Below, in pieces: positions 19,806 to 32,000 of a stretch of DNA of 64,000 bases. The stretch is from positions 533,750-597,749 of the forward strand of contig JARGSG010000036.1 in NCBI GenBank assembly GCA_030374805.1, given 5' to 3'. A program made the translations under genes and the position numbers. This DNA comes from Gracilaria gracilis. Taxonomy: Eukaryota > Rhodophyta > Florideophyceae > Gracilariales > Gracilariaceae. The notes under the pieces are model-generated. The model was not told the DNA's origin. It saw only the letters and a list, made by a program, of their open reading frames with translations, and did no database searches. How positions within the stretch are numbered: the first letter of the stretch is position 1; each line of letters opens with the position of its first letter.

Positions 19806-19861
19806 GGGCCACCCCTAACCGTGAATCGGAAAGCCCGTCGATACCGGAACGGGAAACCTTA

Positions 19862-20669
19862 ATGGTGGAAAAAGAAGAGTCAGATGTACCCAATGTGGTG
19901 TGTCTGATGAAGTACAATAACTATAAAGTTGATGCTTCAGTAAGCTTTCTCAATTACCTAGAGGTTCCCGTTGCGTGTGCACTCGAAACTGGCGCCGGTC
20001 CGAATGTGCTAAACGCTCGCGTCACACCCGATGCGGTCTTGCGGAACATTCGGCCTGCCCCAAATATCAACCCACTGGTGGACGCTAACGAGCGCCCACT
20101 GCACCTTAGAGGAATGTTAACCACTGTGGTACAACTTGGAACCTTGAAGGTGAAGCTCAATTTCTTTGTGGTGGATCGTCTGGCGACAGACTGTATCCTC
20201 GGGACCAACTTTATTGACAGACATGTCAAGGCAATTTTGCCAGGGTCCCGAACGGTCGCTCTCCGTCAAGGTGGTTGTATTGCCCTACTAGGTAATACGC
20301 AGACCAAAAATGATTGGCGTCAGAATCCGAGGTCCACTATACCTACCGAAACGGTCTCAAACAAGATACGACTCACTAAATTGGTTTCGATACCGGCTAT
20401 GACCCAGATGGTAGTGAATGTCTCATGCGCAAGTCCAGGATTGGTAATGCTACAGAACCATCCTAGGTTGGCAGAAAGACATCTCGCCTTGACGGCAATC
20501 GGGATTATCGACAACATCCCTAATCAATCCTTCAAGGTGTACTTGAGTAACTTTAGCAATCACATTGTTAAGTTACCCAAGAATACCACTATTGGAATCG
20601 CATTGCCGCCACCACAACGGGTTTTCACGTTCTCACCTAATAGGTTGGGCGAGATCGCCACCTCTACGT
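19862..20669 (+). pseudogene. R2 pol 5' part: retropepsin-like protease
   Basis: The protease fold is recognisable: VPVACALETGAGPNVLNA holds the active-site turn, VVQLGTLKVKLNFFVVDRL and TDCILGTNFI match the flap-side strand and the ILG box. The catalytic aspartate of D-T-G is replaced by glutamate (GAA, 19985-19987), a one-base change that would be expected to disable the enzyme. The ORF is cut at 20669 by insert 3; pol resumes at 29037. Confidence 0.75.
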
Positions 20670-20770
20670 CGGTGTTCTTGGAATGCTAGTTTAGTATGCT
20701 AGATCGCTAGCGGTGGAAATAAAAGTCCGAGAAAACTAGCATTTTTGCAGTTTTCGCTAGTTGGCAAAGG
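20670..20770. repeat. Left terminal and subterminal repeats of insert 3
   Basis: CGGTGTT, then ATGCTAGTTT, TATGCTAGATC, CGCTAGCGG, AACTAGCATTT and CGCTAGTTGG within 100 bp. The left end of insert 2 (14125-14220) and the right end of insert 1 share this pattern. Confidence 0.7.
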
Positions 20771-20935
20771 CAATTCGGAAATAACTTTTTCGTTCAGTGC
20801 AGTTCAAACTTCATCTACTAAAGTTGGAGACTAGTTTACAGTTCCCCTACCACCGCTCGTAACTTTATATTCCCCAAACTCGTCAAAAACACTCTAAAAA
20901 ATACAAACCCACCACTACAGCTGCCTCATTCCAAC

Positions 20936-21809
20936 CCTGCATTCGGATCCTGAGTCTCAGTTTCCCTAAATGTCAAGTTAAAGAACTCCAACGGAACACT
21001 CTCTCCATTCTCGTACAACTTTCTAGCCCCAAACAGGCTCCCGACCCCTACCAGCCTCTTCTCCTACTGCTCCTCCAGTATGCGCTCCGCCGTTCGCACA
21101 GCCGCCGCTGCACCACCAAACCCAACTAGTGGCGCTCGACCTGGCAGCTGCCGCGGCACACACACCTCCCCATCCTCGTCCACCATCACCCCACCCTTTC
21201 GCCTCTTCCTCAGCCGACTTCCCCCAACCTCCCCTCCATTCCCTTTTCCGCTCCTCCCTTCCAACGCTTCCTTCCCTCACCAGCTCCTTCACCTCCAAGA
21301 ACAATTGGCATGCCTTCTCCACCTGTCCTACTTGCGACTTCAACACCTCCATACGTCCCCTCAGCCCCATATTCTCCCCTCTCAGCTTCACTATCTCCCT
21401 CCTAACGCACTCTACCATCCCACTCACATGCTTTCCTGTCCACACTCTAGCCAATTTCATCCTTTTCCGAATCGTCCAAATCAAGTTCATTGGCACCCAA
21501 ATCTCCGACACACCCAGCACCACCCCTCCCATCTCACCCAACATATCAGAAAGCCAGTCGCCCTAATGCTCCTTCCGTTCTCCTCCAGGCCTCTTCAACC
21601 GCTCCTCCATCTCCGCCGCAAACCTCCTCTCCGGTCCCCAATCCCCTCCACCCCCCTCACCCCCACCCCCTCTACATCCCCATTTCCCTCCTTCCCCCCA
21701 TTCAAATATTGTCCCCACCCTCCTCCTTCCCTCCCTGTGGCGTCTCTGGTAACTCCGCCCGGTGAAGCAGAGCCACTAGCTCCTCGTCCTCGGCGTACCC
21801 ATTCGACAT
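20936..21809 (-). pseudogene. Coiled-coil protein, copy C
   Basis: Start block MSNGYAEDEELVALLHRAEL at 21809 and end block NGESVPLEFFNLTF...TQDPNAGLE at 20936, as in copy A. The heptad region reads IVKLRGENMGLRGRMEVLKSQ. The basic segment SRLKKRRKGGVMVDEDGE and QLPGRAPLVGFGGA are preserved. Frame changes occur near 21140-21260 and 21545-21700. The conservation of the first and last blocks in all three copies, with a free-running middle, fits a protein with terminal contact domains around a coiled coil. Confidence 0.65.
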
Positions 21810-22366
21810 CGCAGAAATAAGCGGCGGTTCACGATAACGGAGATAGATAAGAACAAGAGAGATGAACCCTACAGTTGCAGCACTCCCCCCCACTCCGCAC
21901 ACCTGTAGCACTGTCTGCAACACACCCACTTGCGCTGCACGACCATTTGTACCCGATTCATATGCACTCATATTTCCCGCCATTCCGTACAATTTCTTTT
22001 TTTCAGAAATCCCCAAAATTTCCCCCTTTTTGTCCATACAATATCCCATTGAAGCCCCCAATGCACCAACACTTAATTATCAACGGTACCATGGATTTTT
22101 ACTTTCTATGCTTTACTTCACTGCATTCCTTCTCATAAACACACTCTTTGACCCTACCTCCACTACAATCCTGCTGCCCATGTCTTTCCATAACTAATCA
22201 TACAAATCGCCTTGTCCCCTGCAACACGTTTTCCCATGACCACATGAGCAGCCCTTACCTCTACTTAAATCTCTTCTCACTCCCTTACATGTAGACAATT
22301 TTCTTTTCCAATCTAACAACACCGGACAGCTCCCAACAGCCCATACCTTCAAATACCCTCGTCGCA

Positions 22367-23195
22367 ATGTCCTCCCATCCATTTTCCCTCCCTTCTACAA
22401 TCATGGCAGCTTTTGTCATAGGTAGAGGGCGTACTTTCACCTTGGTTTACAACAATGGTTCTCCTCAAGATAGTTTTCTCTCCATCGAAGAATTCATTTC
22501 TCCAGATTGCCTTCCCCAAGGTCCAATATTCTTCTGTGGCGCGAACGACCTTCTCAAAAGAGTACTTCTATTTTACCTGCCAACATGTATAGAAGACTTG
22601 GTCTTCATCCAGAATGGTCGCATTGTTCCCATATTTTACCAATACGGAATTGAGCACTGCATACGAGCCGCTCTTTACATCACCGTTCCTGCTGTCGGCT
22701 TCCCCACAGGATGGTATCGCGCCTCCCTCTCCCAATACTCTAACCACAGCTACCGGGAAAAAGGCTCTTGCAATAGCTCAAAGCCTCTGGACCGCAGGTC
22801 TTACTTGCACTATCGTCGACGAATGAGCCTTTCCCCAGTCTTACTACCGAAAGCCAGTTTGGATCTCTTCCTTCATTCTCGTCGGTTCTTCATTTGGATT
22901 CGTTACCATGCATGAATTGGCCACCGAGTACAAAAGCATTGTCTCAACTACTGTTAAGAAGCTTCTAGCGATACCCACCTTCAACAGATGACTCTCCTAC
23001 AATATCCCCGCTACAGTGGAATCCATTCTAGAATACAGCAACGCCCCTATTACCTTCCCAGTCCCCTTCTTGGAGTATGAATCCAAAAATGCTTACTTTT
23101 ATCTCACCTCCGCAGATGAGAAATTAGCCAAAAGGCAGGATCCTACCCCTTTCCACACCAACTTTGACACTGTTCGTCGAAATGGCATTCTTTAG
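22367..23195 (+). pseudogene. Ketopantoate-reductase-like protein, copy 2
   Basis: Start MSSHPFSLP at 22367. Blocks MAAFVIGRGRTFTLVYNNG, GPIFFCGANDLL, EDLVFIQNGRIVPIF and RAALYITVPA match copy 1 (9251-10084). From about 22705 the frame shifts: ASPQDGIAPPSPNTLTTATGK and AGLTCTIVDE are read in another frame, and the end (FHTNFDT to the TAG at 23193-23195) in a third. VIGRGR stands where a Rossmann-type glycine loop would be. Divergent from coiled-coil copy C, as in insert 1. Confidence 0.55.
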
Positions 23196-23737
23196 TAAGT
23201 AGAACAAATTGTAAACCTTATATTCCGTGTATATACACAAACTCTTCTCAGCCCATGCAGATTAACCCATGTTTGTTCTTCAATTCTCTTTACGTTACCG
23301 TTCAAACAAGCATGTGTTCACACTTCATGTCAAGCCTCTATCAAGAACACACACAACAACACAGGCCTTATATTAAAACTACTCATCTTCGTCATCTATT
23401 AGCGTCTGTTCTTCTTCGTAATCCGTTTCTATATTTTTATCATGGCCACCTAACATCTCTTTATTTTCATTTTCATGCTCGTCCTCTCCATCATCTATAT
23501 CTTCCATTCCAGTCTCTCCTTTCGTCGTACCCCTCTCTCTCATTGACTACCTTCTATTCCATTATGTCCACTCAATATTAGTTGAAAGTGTATCCCGTGC
23601 GTATATCGTATTTTAGAGCATACTCGTGCACCATCTACAAAGATATATTAAGCTCATATCATCTATAGCACACTTACACAACAACTTTTAAGCAATAGAT
23701 AAATAAAAAAAGTTCTGGCGCACTAATTCCAGCCTTG
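23196..23737. other. AT-rich stretch, no gene
   Basis: Follows the reductase-like pseudogene. Short ORFs here have no support. It contains AT-rich and CT-rich simple sequence only. Confidence 0.3.
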
Positions 23738-24441
23738 GACAGCGGACTGGGGTGGCGTGGCTTTTCATCGGTGCACCGATAAAGCGCCGCGCTACTCCGG
23801 TCCGCTGTCCTAACGCGCCCTGAGGGAGAAACGTGTGTTGTTTGCATACGTGACACCGTCAACGTGCCATGAGAAATGAAGCTAAAGTGCACTCCGGCCC
23901 GCTGTCCACGTGCCCTGAGTGATGGAGCTTGGGGGGTTGCATACTTGGAACCACCAGCGCGCCGATGACAGCGGACCCTGGTGTCGTGGCGCTTCATCGG
24001 TGCACCGATGGAGCGCCACGCCACCATGGTCCGCTGTCCCAACGCCCCGTCTGTGGCAAACTTGTGGAAGTAGCATACGTGGCACCACCAGCGCGCCGAT
24101 AACAGCGGATCCGGGTGTCATGGCGCTTCATCGGTGCACCGATGAAGCGCTAGGTTATTTTGGTTCGCTGTCCCAACGCCCGGTGTGTGGCAAACCTGTG
24201 GTAGGGGCATACGTGGCACCACCGGCGCGCCGTTGACAGTGGACCCGGGTGTCGTGGCGCTTCATCGGTGCACCGATGAAGCGCCACGCCACCCTGGTCC
24301 GCTGTCCCAACGCCCCGTGTATGGCAAACCTGTGGTAGTGGCATACGTGGCACCACCAACGCGCCGTTGCGAGCGGACCCGGGTGCGGTGGCGCTTCATC
24401 GGTGCACCGATGAAGCGCCAAGCCACCTTGGTCCGCTGTCC
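23738..24441. repeat. Array of 73-bp palindromes with ~134-bp period
   Basis: Palindromes lie at 23738-23810, 23967-24039, 24100-24173, 24235-24307 and 24370-24441. The consensus starts GGACAGCGGACCCGGGTG, passes GTGGCGCTTCATCGG, has the centre ATCGGTGCACCGAT, and mirrors back to GGTCCGCTGTCC, with only a few mismatched pairs. From 23967 on the period is 133-135 bp and the roughly 61-bp spacer is also repeated (CAACGCCC, GTGGCAAACCTGTGGTA, GGCATACGTGGCACCACC). ORFs crossing the array are repeat translations. Confidence 0.88.
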
Positions 24442-24479
24442 CAACGCCCTGTTTGTGGCAAACCTGTGTTAATGGCATA

Positions 24480-25414
24480 GCTGTCGAACCCTAAATTCGA
24501 CAAAACCCCTTAAATCAACAAGCCCAAAAAGGCACTGTATTTGACGTTTTTTGCCTTTCTGGACTTGAGCATGAAAAACTTTGGTAGTTAACCTCCTCTT
24601 CCTCGCAAAACCAACAGGTCCTAGCTAAATATTACTGCAGTGGCGTGAAGAAAAGAATCTCTTCTTTCACGTCAGTTACTTTTTTGATGAAAAAACTAGA
24701 CAGTTCAGCTGTAACACAACCATCTTTACGCTAAATGCAAAGGTTTTGTGTCACATAACGACAACTTAGAAAGACCTCAGGCGTACAAAATATACGCAAA
24801 GTATCTTGTTTTCCCCTTCTCAACGATTTTTAAACACATCTAAAATGCCAATTGCAAACAGATTGGAGTTAAATGATAGATATCATGATGCCCATTCTCA
24901 TTGTAAAATATGACCAATCTAGCAACTTTGGCACCGTTTTGTACTGCGTTTTTGGTCTTCAGGCTTGAACTAGAACACATTTACCATATCTACTATTGAC
25001 TGCAAAGTAAGGAAACCAGTTATTATCAGTAGAAACTTGAGAACAACCTAGTAGGAGGCAGTGAGATAACACATAAAACCTGATAAAGATTGATACGTGG
25101 CAGTTTGATGCAAAAATTCTGCATTGTTATTTTACAAAAGCCGCAAATGCCTTGTCGATTTAGGGGAATCGTTGATTCTAGGGCGCTCGAGGGAGTTGAT
25201 TCTTATACGAATTTAACCAGTTCTATCCTAATATGAATATTTATATTCGCAGTAGACTTAGCTATTTGTACCCGTAATAGATTAAGCTTGAAACGGTGAG
25301 AAAAAAGTGTCTGGTTGCGGAGATATGGCACGTTTACAAAAGAGTATCAAAAATTTTGGCCGCCTTGTCGGTTTAAGGTTTGAACCGCTACATGGCACCA
25401 CCAACGCGCCGTTG
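24480..25414. other. Non-coding stretch between palindrome blocks
   Basis: About 930 bases of AT-rich sequence with no ORF worth reporting and no repeat seen elsewhere in the window. Confidence 0.3.
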
Positions 25415-25680
25415 CGAGCAGACTTCGGCACCGTGGCGCTTCATCGGTGCACCGATGAAGCGCCACCACACCCGGGTCCGCTGTCCCAAAAAAAATTTTT
25501 TTTCACCTCATTAAAAAGCCGGGTTCTCTGAACAGCATCGGTGAAGCGCCTCCCTCCGCTGTCGCAGCCTTTTGTTTTAATGAGTTGAAAACAAAAAAAG
25601 TTTTGGTACAGCGGACTGGGTGGACGTGGCACTTCTTCGATACACCAATGAAGCGCCACGCTACCTCGGTCCGCTGTTCA
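25415..25680. repeat. Two more palindrome units of insert 3
   Basis: Units at about 25415-25485 (centre ATCGGTGCACCGAT) and 25607-25680 (diverged centre, TTCTTCGATACACCAATGAA). Between them lie AAAAAAATTTTTTT and a short element, CTCATTAAAA, that also occurs beside palindromes at 37370 and 38405 in insert 2. Confidence 0.7.
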
Positions 25681-25699
25681 GGGGACCCGGCGGACAAGA

Positions 25700-28617
25700 A
25701 ATGAAGTAATTCTTTTTTGGCATGGATACCGGCCTTAAGCAGTGCTGGGACTACATCGATGTTTCAATGGGGCTCTCTTTTGCTCTGGGCCTCTTTCAGA
25801 CTTTGCTGGTTCCTCCTTCTGAGTATAGGCCGCGGGGTGGGCCAGAGCGGGTCTTTATCAATTTTACGGATTACAATTCATAATAACTCGTTCCGCTGTC
25901 CAATTGACCTAGCAAAGTTGGTAGTATTTGATTGTCTACTACGTCCATGCTAACTCTTTTACCAAACAAATTGAAAACTGTGAATGAAAGAGTTGCACCA
26001 TGAAAATACGGTGACATTCGCTTTGCGTTTGGGGTTTTGTACACATAAAATAGTTGGATACTTGAACAGAAATTATGGTAGTTCGGTTATTCGCTACCTA
26101 GCATGACTGAAAGTGGTGATTTGGTGATAAAAGACACTTTTTCTGGCTACATTACAACATATTGTACCCCTCACAATGATAATGCACCAAAGCCCACGGA
26201 TATCTCGATAGAGGAGGATCTGTCGACAATAGGAAGAGTTTTTCTGCTGGCAGCCGTCTGAAAATGATTGTGGGAGGTGCTGTATGAAAGGCAGTACATG
26301 TAATGAGAGTTTTATATAATTTACAGACCGTAACATGAGGCATTTTCGCCACGTAGTGCAGTGGCCGTTGCACACTGTATTGCATTCCTACGGGGTAGAG
26401 AGGCACCTACTTATGCAACTTTTCTTTTCCGCAATCCACTAAGAGTAGCGGGCAAGGGTCCGATCCACGAAATCAGTATTTCTCATCCAGATCTAGATTC
26501 AACAGGTCTCCGAGTATATCTCTACTATGTGTTCACGGTTTTTGGACTCTTTTCACATACCTCGATCGCCCCTGACGTTCCGTACCTCCTATTTTTGTCA
26601 CGACCGCCGGTACGTACGCCCACTTACAAGATCCATTCCTATAACGACCGTCCCATGCGACTAACCGCACGCTAGCCAATTAACCTACCAATCGGGCGTT
26701 TTGGAGTTGCGGGGACGGTGATCCATTGCTTGAGGATGGAATAACGGACGGAATGGAAAAATGTTCGAGCTGTACGTGAACGAAATACTATGGAAAATGC
26801 TTCTCTCCTGATTTCCTAGATGGAAACCAGCTTGACGAGCTTGAAAACCCTGAGCTGCAATTCACTGAGTGGATCGAAGCGGAAGGTAATGTAGGAACAA
26901 AATCTGGAGAAACCGAGGTGGAATTTATGGAGCGATTCAAAGGGGAAGTTGTTGTAAGAAGAGAGAAGAGAGGTGATGTTGAAGAGAGGGTAAGAATCGA
27001 AGAGGGAGAACTATTTTACGAGGGAAAGGGAGAGGAATGCTTCGACGGCCTTTTCCTTGGTGTGTCGGGCGATTCTAGGCTTTCTGGCGAAGTGAACCTT
27101 CGCAGCATCCTGGAGGAGGGCTGAGTGTGATTTAAGGGGAGCGAGAGTCTGGGTCTGGGATCGAAGAGGGGGAATGGAAGTAGTAGATTGAGCTCGGAGC
27201 GGGGGACGGTACATCGGTGGAATGGATGCTGGGCGTGGGTGCCGTGAGAGATGCAGAGAATGTCTTTTGCTTCCGGGATGCCTGCGCAGTAGCCAGCGAT
27301 GATTTTGGGACAATGGCAGAGCACGCCATTAGCGTCACGACAGGTGAAGCCAGTGAGACTGGAGGAGAGAAGAGGGTCGAGGAGGTTGGAGATGGGACGC
27401 TAGATTTGTTGCATTTTGGTAGAGCGGGTGACGCCGGAAAAGGTTTGGGGAATGCAATCGGGGTTTTGAGAAGGGGTAGCGAGATTGAGAGAGATTGGAA
27501 GGTATCCGAGAAAGGTGAAGTTGCCAGTGATATATTTGGGACGAAAAGAGTCGGATAAGCTAACTAGGGTGATGTGAAGGACGTGGGAGGTGCTGGAAGA
27601 GGATTCGAAAGAGTTCGAAGACTGGTCGGAGTATACTTGGACGAAACCCATGAAGGATTGGGTACCGGTGTTTTCAGGGGCTTGGCTGATGTTGGAGTTG
27701 TTGGAGGACTGCATGATTGCCAGCGTGAGGGCTGGAACAGCTTCTTTTCCGAGAGAGAAAGCCATGGTATGAGCGAAAGCAGGAGAGCCGGAGAAGTTTG
27801 TATGGTGGACGTGGTGGAAGAAGGTTTTGTTGGAGTATGCGAGTGCGAGTTGTCGTTTAAGGATTTGGATAGCATCCTTTCGTAAGGTAGTGGCTGTAAA
27901 GAGGTGCTGTGGGTCGTGGAGGGTGGTGGGGGTGAAATCGATGTCGCTGACTCCGTGTTGGAAGAGGTCTGTTGGAAGTTTCGGACACTGGGAGGCGGCG
28001 GAGAGGGCGTTGTGGAAGGCTGATTTGGAGAAGGCCGGGTCGTGGAGGAGAGAGATGAGTTCGTTTGCCTTGCGATGGCCGAGGGTGGAAGCGATGGAAG
28101 ATATGTAGAGGACCATTCGTTCGAGGTGGGGGTTGTTGATGAGAGGGTAGGGGGGGTGGAAGAGGTGGGGAGGGGCGATGGAGCACACGGGGGTGCCAAC
28201 GATATGGTGTGCGTCTTGTATGTGGACGGAGATGGAGAGCTGTTGCGGTTGGTAGGAGTTGTCGTCGGCGATGGGACCGTTATCGGAAGGGCGATTGGAG
28301 AGAGGAGGTGGGGGTGGGAATAAGGAGGTTGATTTGTGACGCTTTGTGCGTGAGGGGAAGTTCGGGACGTTGCCGCCGGGGGAGAGAAAACGCTTGTTGG
28401 CGGTGAGACGGTTGGGGCATCTCCTTTTGGTGCCTTTGAATGGCGGGGATGGTGCGAGCGAAGAAGGAGGAGCCTTCACAGCAGCAATTAGGCATGGCCA
28501 GGAGCGATGTGGGGATGTTGGGGGTGAAGCGGTGTACGTAGCGGGGAGCGTAATATGGCGCACGGAGGGTGGGGTGGAATGATGGGGGAGGTGGCACGTG
28601 ATACGAAAGCGTTTCAA
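25700..28617 (-). pseudogene. KDZ/Plavaka-like transposase, insert 3 copy
   Basis: The main ORF runs 28617-27400. After a Pro/Ser-rich N-terminus (about residues 1-140) come QVYSDQSS, HVLHITLVSLSDSFRPKYIT and FTFLGYLPIS, which parallel the Plavaka/KDZ block of a Y-S-D element followed by a strand and LLGYLP. In another frame at about 27325-27190 the next family block appears: DANGVLCHCPKIIAGYCAGI, PEAKDI, then HPFHRCTV, parallel to the ADG...P...Y.AD.PE...C..C block. Further down, segments at 26406-26152 and 25953-25700 are conserved with insert 2 and probably are 3' exons (a likely intron near 26315-26280). Several stops and frame changes leave it non-functional. The family call comes from motif shape, not a database match. 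Confidence 0.5.
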
Positions 28618-28779
28618 TAATGAGAAAATAAACGGCCGATATCTGATAAGAGAATTGTTGAATAGATGTGCTGTATCTCTATAGAGATTTACTATTCGAA
28701 GGATTTCTATTCTTCTAATCGCGTTAGATGAGTAGCTATCTATGTATATATATCCCTATTTGCCGCCTTATAGTTCTAA

Positions 28780-29032
28780 ATATGTGCCACTTACACACTT
28801 ACATTGGGTTCGGAAACTAGCGTGAACGGAAGTAACATGTAGTTTGTCTTCCATCCAAACTAGCAATGATGGAAATAGTCGTGAATGCTTCTTTCCACAC
28901 AAACTAGCACAAGTGGAAATGTGGAAATATTTTCGGAAATTAAGCACATCCAAATTTGGATAAATTCACCTGTTTCTCGATCAATTTAACTCGGTCATTT
29001 TTGACACAAAAACTAGCATTCCAACAACACCG
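28780..29032. repeat. Right terminal and subterminal repeats of insert 3
   Basis: Motifs AAACTAGCG (28817), AAACTAGCA (28858 and 28901), AAACTAGCATT (29010) and the end AACACCG (29026-29032). The same series ends insert 2 (42380-42605), with most positions identical. Confidence 0.7.
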
Positions 29033-29036
29033 ACGT

Positions 29037-32000
29037 AAGGAAGGGGGAGGAACAGATGCGCCATACCCTGCATATGCGCCCCCGTTATCGACAAACACCA
29101 AAATGGAACAGAAGATCGGCAATACCTTTAAGGTTGGAGATCAGGAAAAGACTATGGAACTGGAACCAGTGCGGAGTTGGAGAGAGGAAGTCCAGATCAG
29201 TGCGGAGAATCAGGCTCTCTGAGACCGGATCCTCAGTCTCTTAGAAGAATTCGAACCCATGTGGCCGGGCCGGTTACGCCAAGTTGAGGCTACAGAGCAC
29301 CGTATTGATATGGTGCCTGGCTGGAAACCCATTTACCAGCAGCCTTAACGGGCAGGTCTGAAAGGCGGCGAGGTTGAGCTCAATGAGGTCGAGAGAATGC
29401 TCCGTGAAGGTGTCATAGAACCAGCAAATGCGGACTGGGCCAGCCCTATGGTTCTAGTCACAAAGAAGAATGATACCCGTATGCGGTTCTGTGTGGACTA
29501 CAGAAGTCTGAATAGTATGACCATTAGGGATTCTAACCCAATACCTAGAATGGACGAGTGTATAGATTCGTTGGGCAACACCAAAATCTTCACTGCGCTC
29601 GATGCCAATTGTGGTTATTGGCAGGTACCTATCAGGGAAGAAGACAAGGACAAAACTACGTTTACTTGCCACGCTGGGTTATTCCGCCTTACGCGGATGC
29701 CTTTTGGGTTACGCAATGCGCCGGTTACCTTTCAGAGGGCTTTAGATATATTCCTTTCAAAGGTGAAGTGGAGAACCGCTCTGGTGTACATCGATGATGT
29801 AATCATATATTCCCAAACGGTAGAGGAACACTTCCACCATGTTAGGGAAGTTCTAAACCTTTTGAGGGAAGCTGGAGTAACACTGAAGCTCCGCAAGTGC
29901 GAATTATTTACCAAAGAGGTAGAGTACCTCGGTCATGTCATCAGCCCTGGAAGGTTAGAAGTGACGCCGCGGAATATCCGGGCCGTGCAGGAGGCGAATC
30001 GACCCACGTCCCAGACGGAAATCTGATCCTTTATAGGTTTGTGCAATGTGTACCGCCGGTTTATCAAGGGATTTGACAAGATAGCGGCTCCCCTCAACAG
30101 GAAGCTGCTGAAAAGCCAACCTACAAGGTTTGAATGTCTTACCAATGAGAAGATAAATGCGTTCGAGGCGCTGAAACATGCGCTCTTGACACCTCCTATC
30201 CTGGCACTACCCAAAGCTGGTTTACGATACACATTGGATACCAATGATTCGGACGCCCATATTGGTTGTTGTCTTATGCAGGAGCAAGAAAACGGCGACA
30301 AACTACCTATATGGTACTGGAGCCGTGCTCTGCACCCTGCAGAAAAGAACTACACAACAAGCGAAAAGGAGTGTCTAGCTGTGGTCTGGAGCATGCTGAT
30401 GCTCCGCCCCTACCTATATGGTGCACGGTTTACCCTTCGAACCGACCATGACGCCCTGCGATGTGTACTCGGTCTCGCCGAGGCATCGGGCAGACTTGCC
30501 CGATGGCGGCTGAGGTCGTCAGAGTTCGAGTACGACGTGCAGTACCGTCCAAGTATTAAGCACAATGTCGCAGACGCAATGTCTCGCATTACCACAGATG
30601 GTTTGGACACCGAGCCGGTAGAAGATGATATCCCATGCCTTACCATCTCTACCAACTTTGGTAGGGTTTTTGATACCTTAGAAGGTTACTGGACTTTACC
30701 CGAAGAGGGTACGTGGTTTACTGATGCCATCGCTCGGGAAATACTCGCCCTCGAGGAAACAGACATTAGACCGATTACCCGTAAGGAATTCCTGAGAGAG
30801 CAAGCAAACGATGATTATTGCCGCTCTCTCATGGACCAAGTAGGTATGAAAGACCCGAACTTTGACGTCGACCGAAATGGTTTCCTGGTGAGGCGAGCTC
30901 GTATTGATGATTCCCTTCAGAAGATGGTGCCCAAGGTGCTACGTCCTCGGGTGCTGTACTTGGCCCACTACCCAAGGCTTTCAGGACACCCTGGAGGTCC
31001 GAGAACGTACTACACCTTGAGGCAAGGGTACTACTGGCCCCATATGGCTAATGATACATATACCTTTGTAGGTCAATGCGAATCTTGCGTACGTACCCGT
31101 GGAGGTCTCCATAAGCACAGGAAATACCTGAAGTTATTCCCTGTAGCGGGTCCTCTCGAGTTCATAACAATAGACCTTCTAGGTCCATTACCAAAACCCA
31201 AAAGGGGGTATCAGTACATCATCGTAATCACCGACAGGTTCTCGAAGCTCACGCGAGCGATACCCCTGAAAGACACGAAATCTACGACCCTCGCGGTGGC
31301 GTTCTTGAACAATTGGATCTACCCGTATGGTGCACCGCTTTATCTACTTACCGACAATGGTTCGAACTTAGCTTCAAAGTTCTTTGAAGCTATGTGTAAC
31401 CTCTTGGGTATTAAGCACTACTTCACTACTGCCTATCATCCGCAAACGAATCGGCAAGTAGAGCGCTTTAACCGAACACTGGTATCTAGGCTGCGACATT
31501 ATACTGAAGAACACCAAACTGGTTGGGACGAGCTCGTGCAGCCTTTGACGTACGCATATAATCTTCAGGTTCATCGAGCGACGCAAACTACGCCGTTCGA
31601 TCTGATACTGTCAAGACACCCACCAGGTATTGTTGTTGAAGGGGACCCATTAGGACAAGAAGCAGCCGGAGCGCTCACACCGTCACAGGTCAAACTGAAT
31701 ACCATTTTGGGGTTGAGACGTGCCCTCAAGTATGCTGAGAGCAAGCTCACAGCATCCCAGAAGCGGTACAAGGAGGACTACGACAGAAAGGTAACCCAAG
31801 TGGTAACGGCTACGCCAGGTCAATATGTGTTTATTCACCATCCTCCAAAGGAAGCTAAACCACGACCGGGTGATGAAGCCGATAATGAAGCTATTGATAG
31901 AGACATCAATTCTAAGCTTCTTCCAAAATCATCGCCACCTTTCAAGGTAGTTCGGTCGACCGACCACACAGTAACTGTGAACCAAGATGGTGTAGAGATT

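Larger units (their letters stand above)
20670..29032. mobile_element. Insert 3: complete 8.36-kb KDZ/Plavaka-like DNA transposon
   Basis: It begins CGGTGTTCTTGGAATGCTAG and ends CTAGCATTCCAACAACACCG, with ACGT on each side (20666-20669 and 29033-29036). Removing the element plus one ACGT joins the two halves of R2 pol. The order is left end, coiled-coil copy C (minus), reductase-like copy (plus), palindrome array, decayed transposase (minus), right end. GCTAG/CTAGC motifs cluster at both ends, roughly five on the left and four on the right within 250 bp. Confidence 0.82.

Noticed and set aside
23967-24441. Regular repeats and spacers reminiscent of a CRISPR array
   Set aside because: The spacers are themselves copies of one another, the repeat is a 73-bp palindrome, no cas genes exist and the setting is eukaryotic.
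17190-24441. Shared GGTGCACC in the R2 promoter and in the palindrome centres as a common regulator site
   Set aside because: An 8-bp self-complementary word; the surrounding sequences are unrelated, so chance is adequate.
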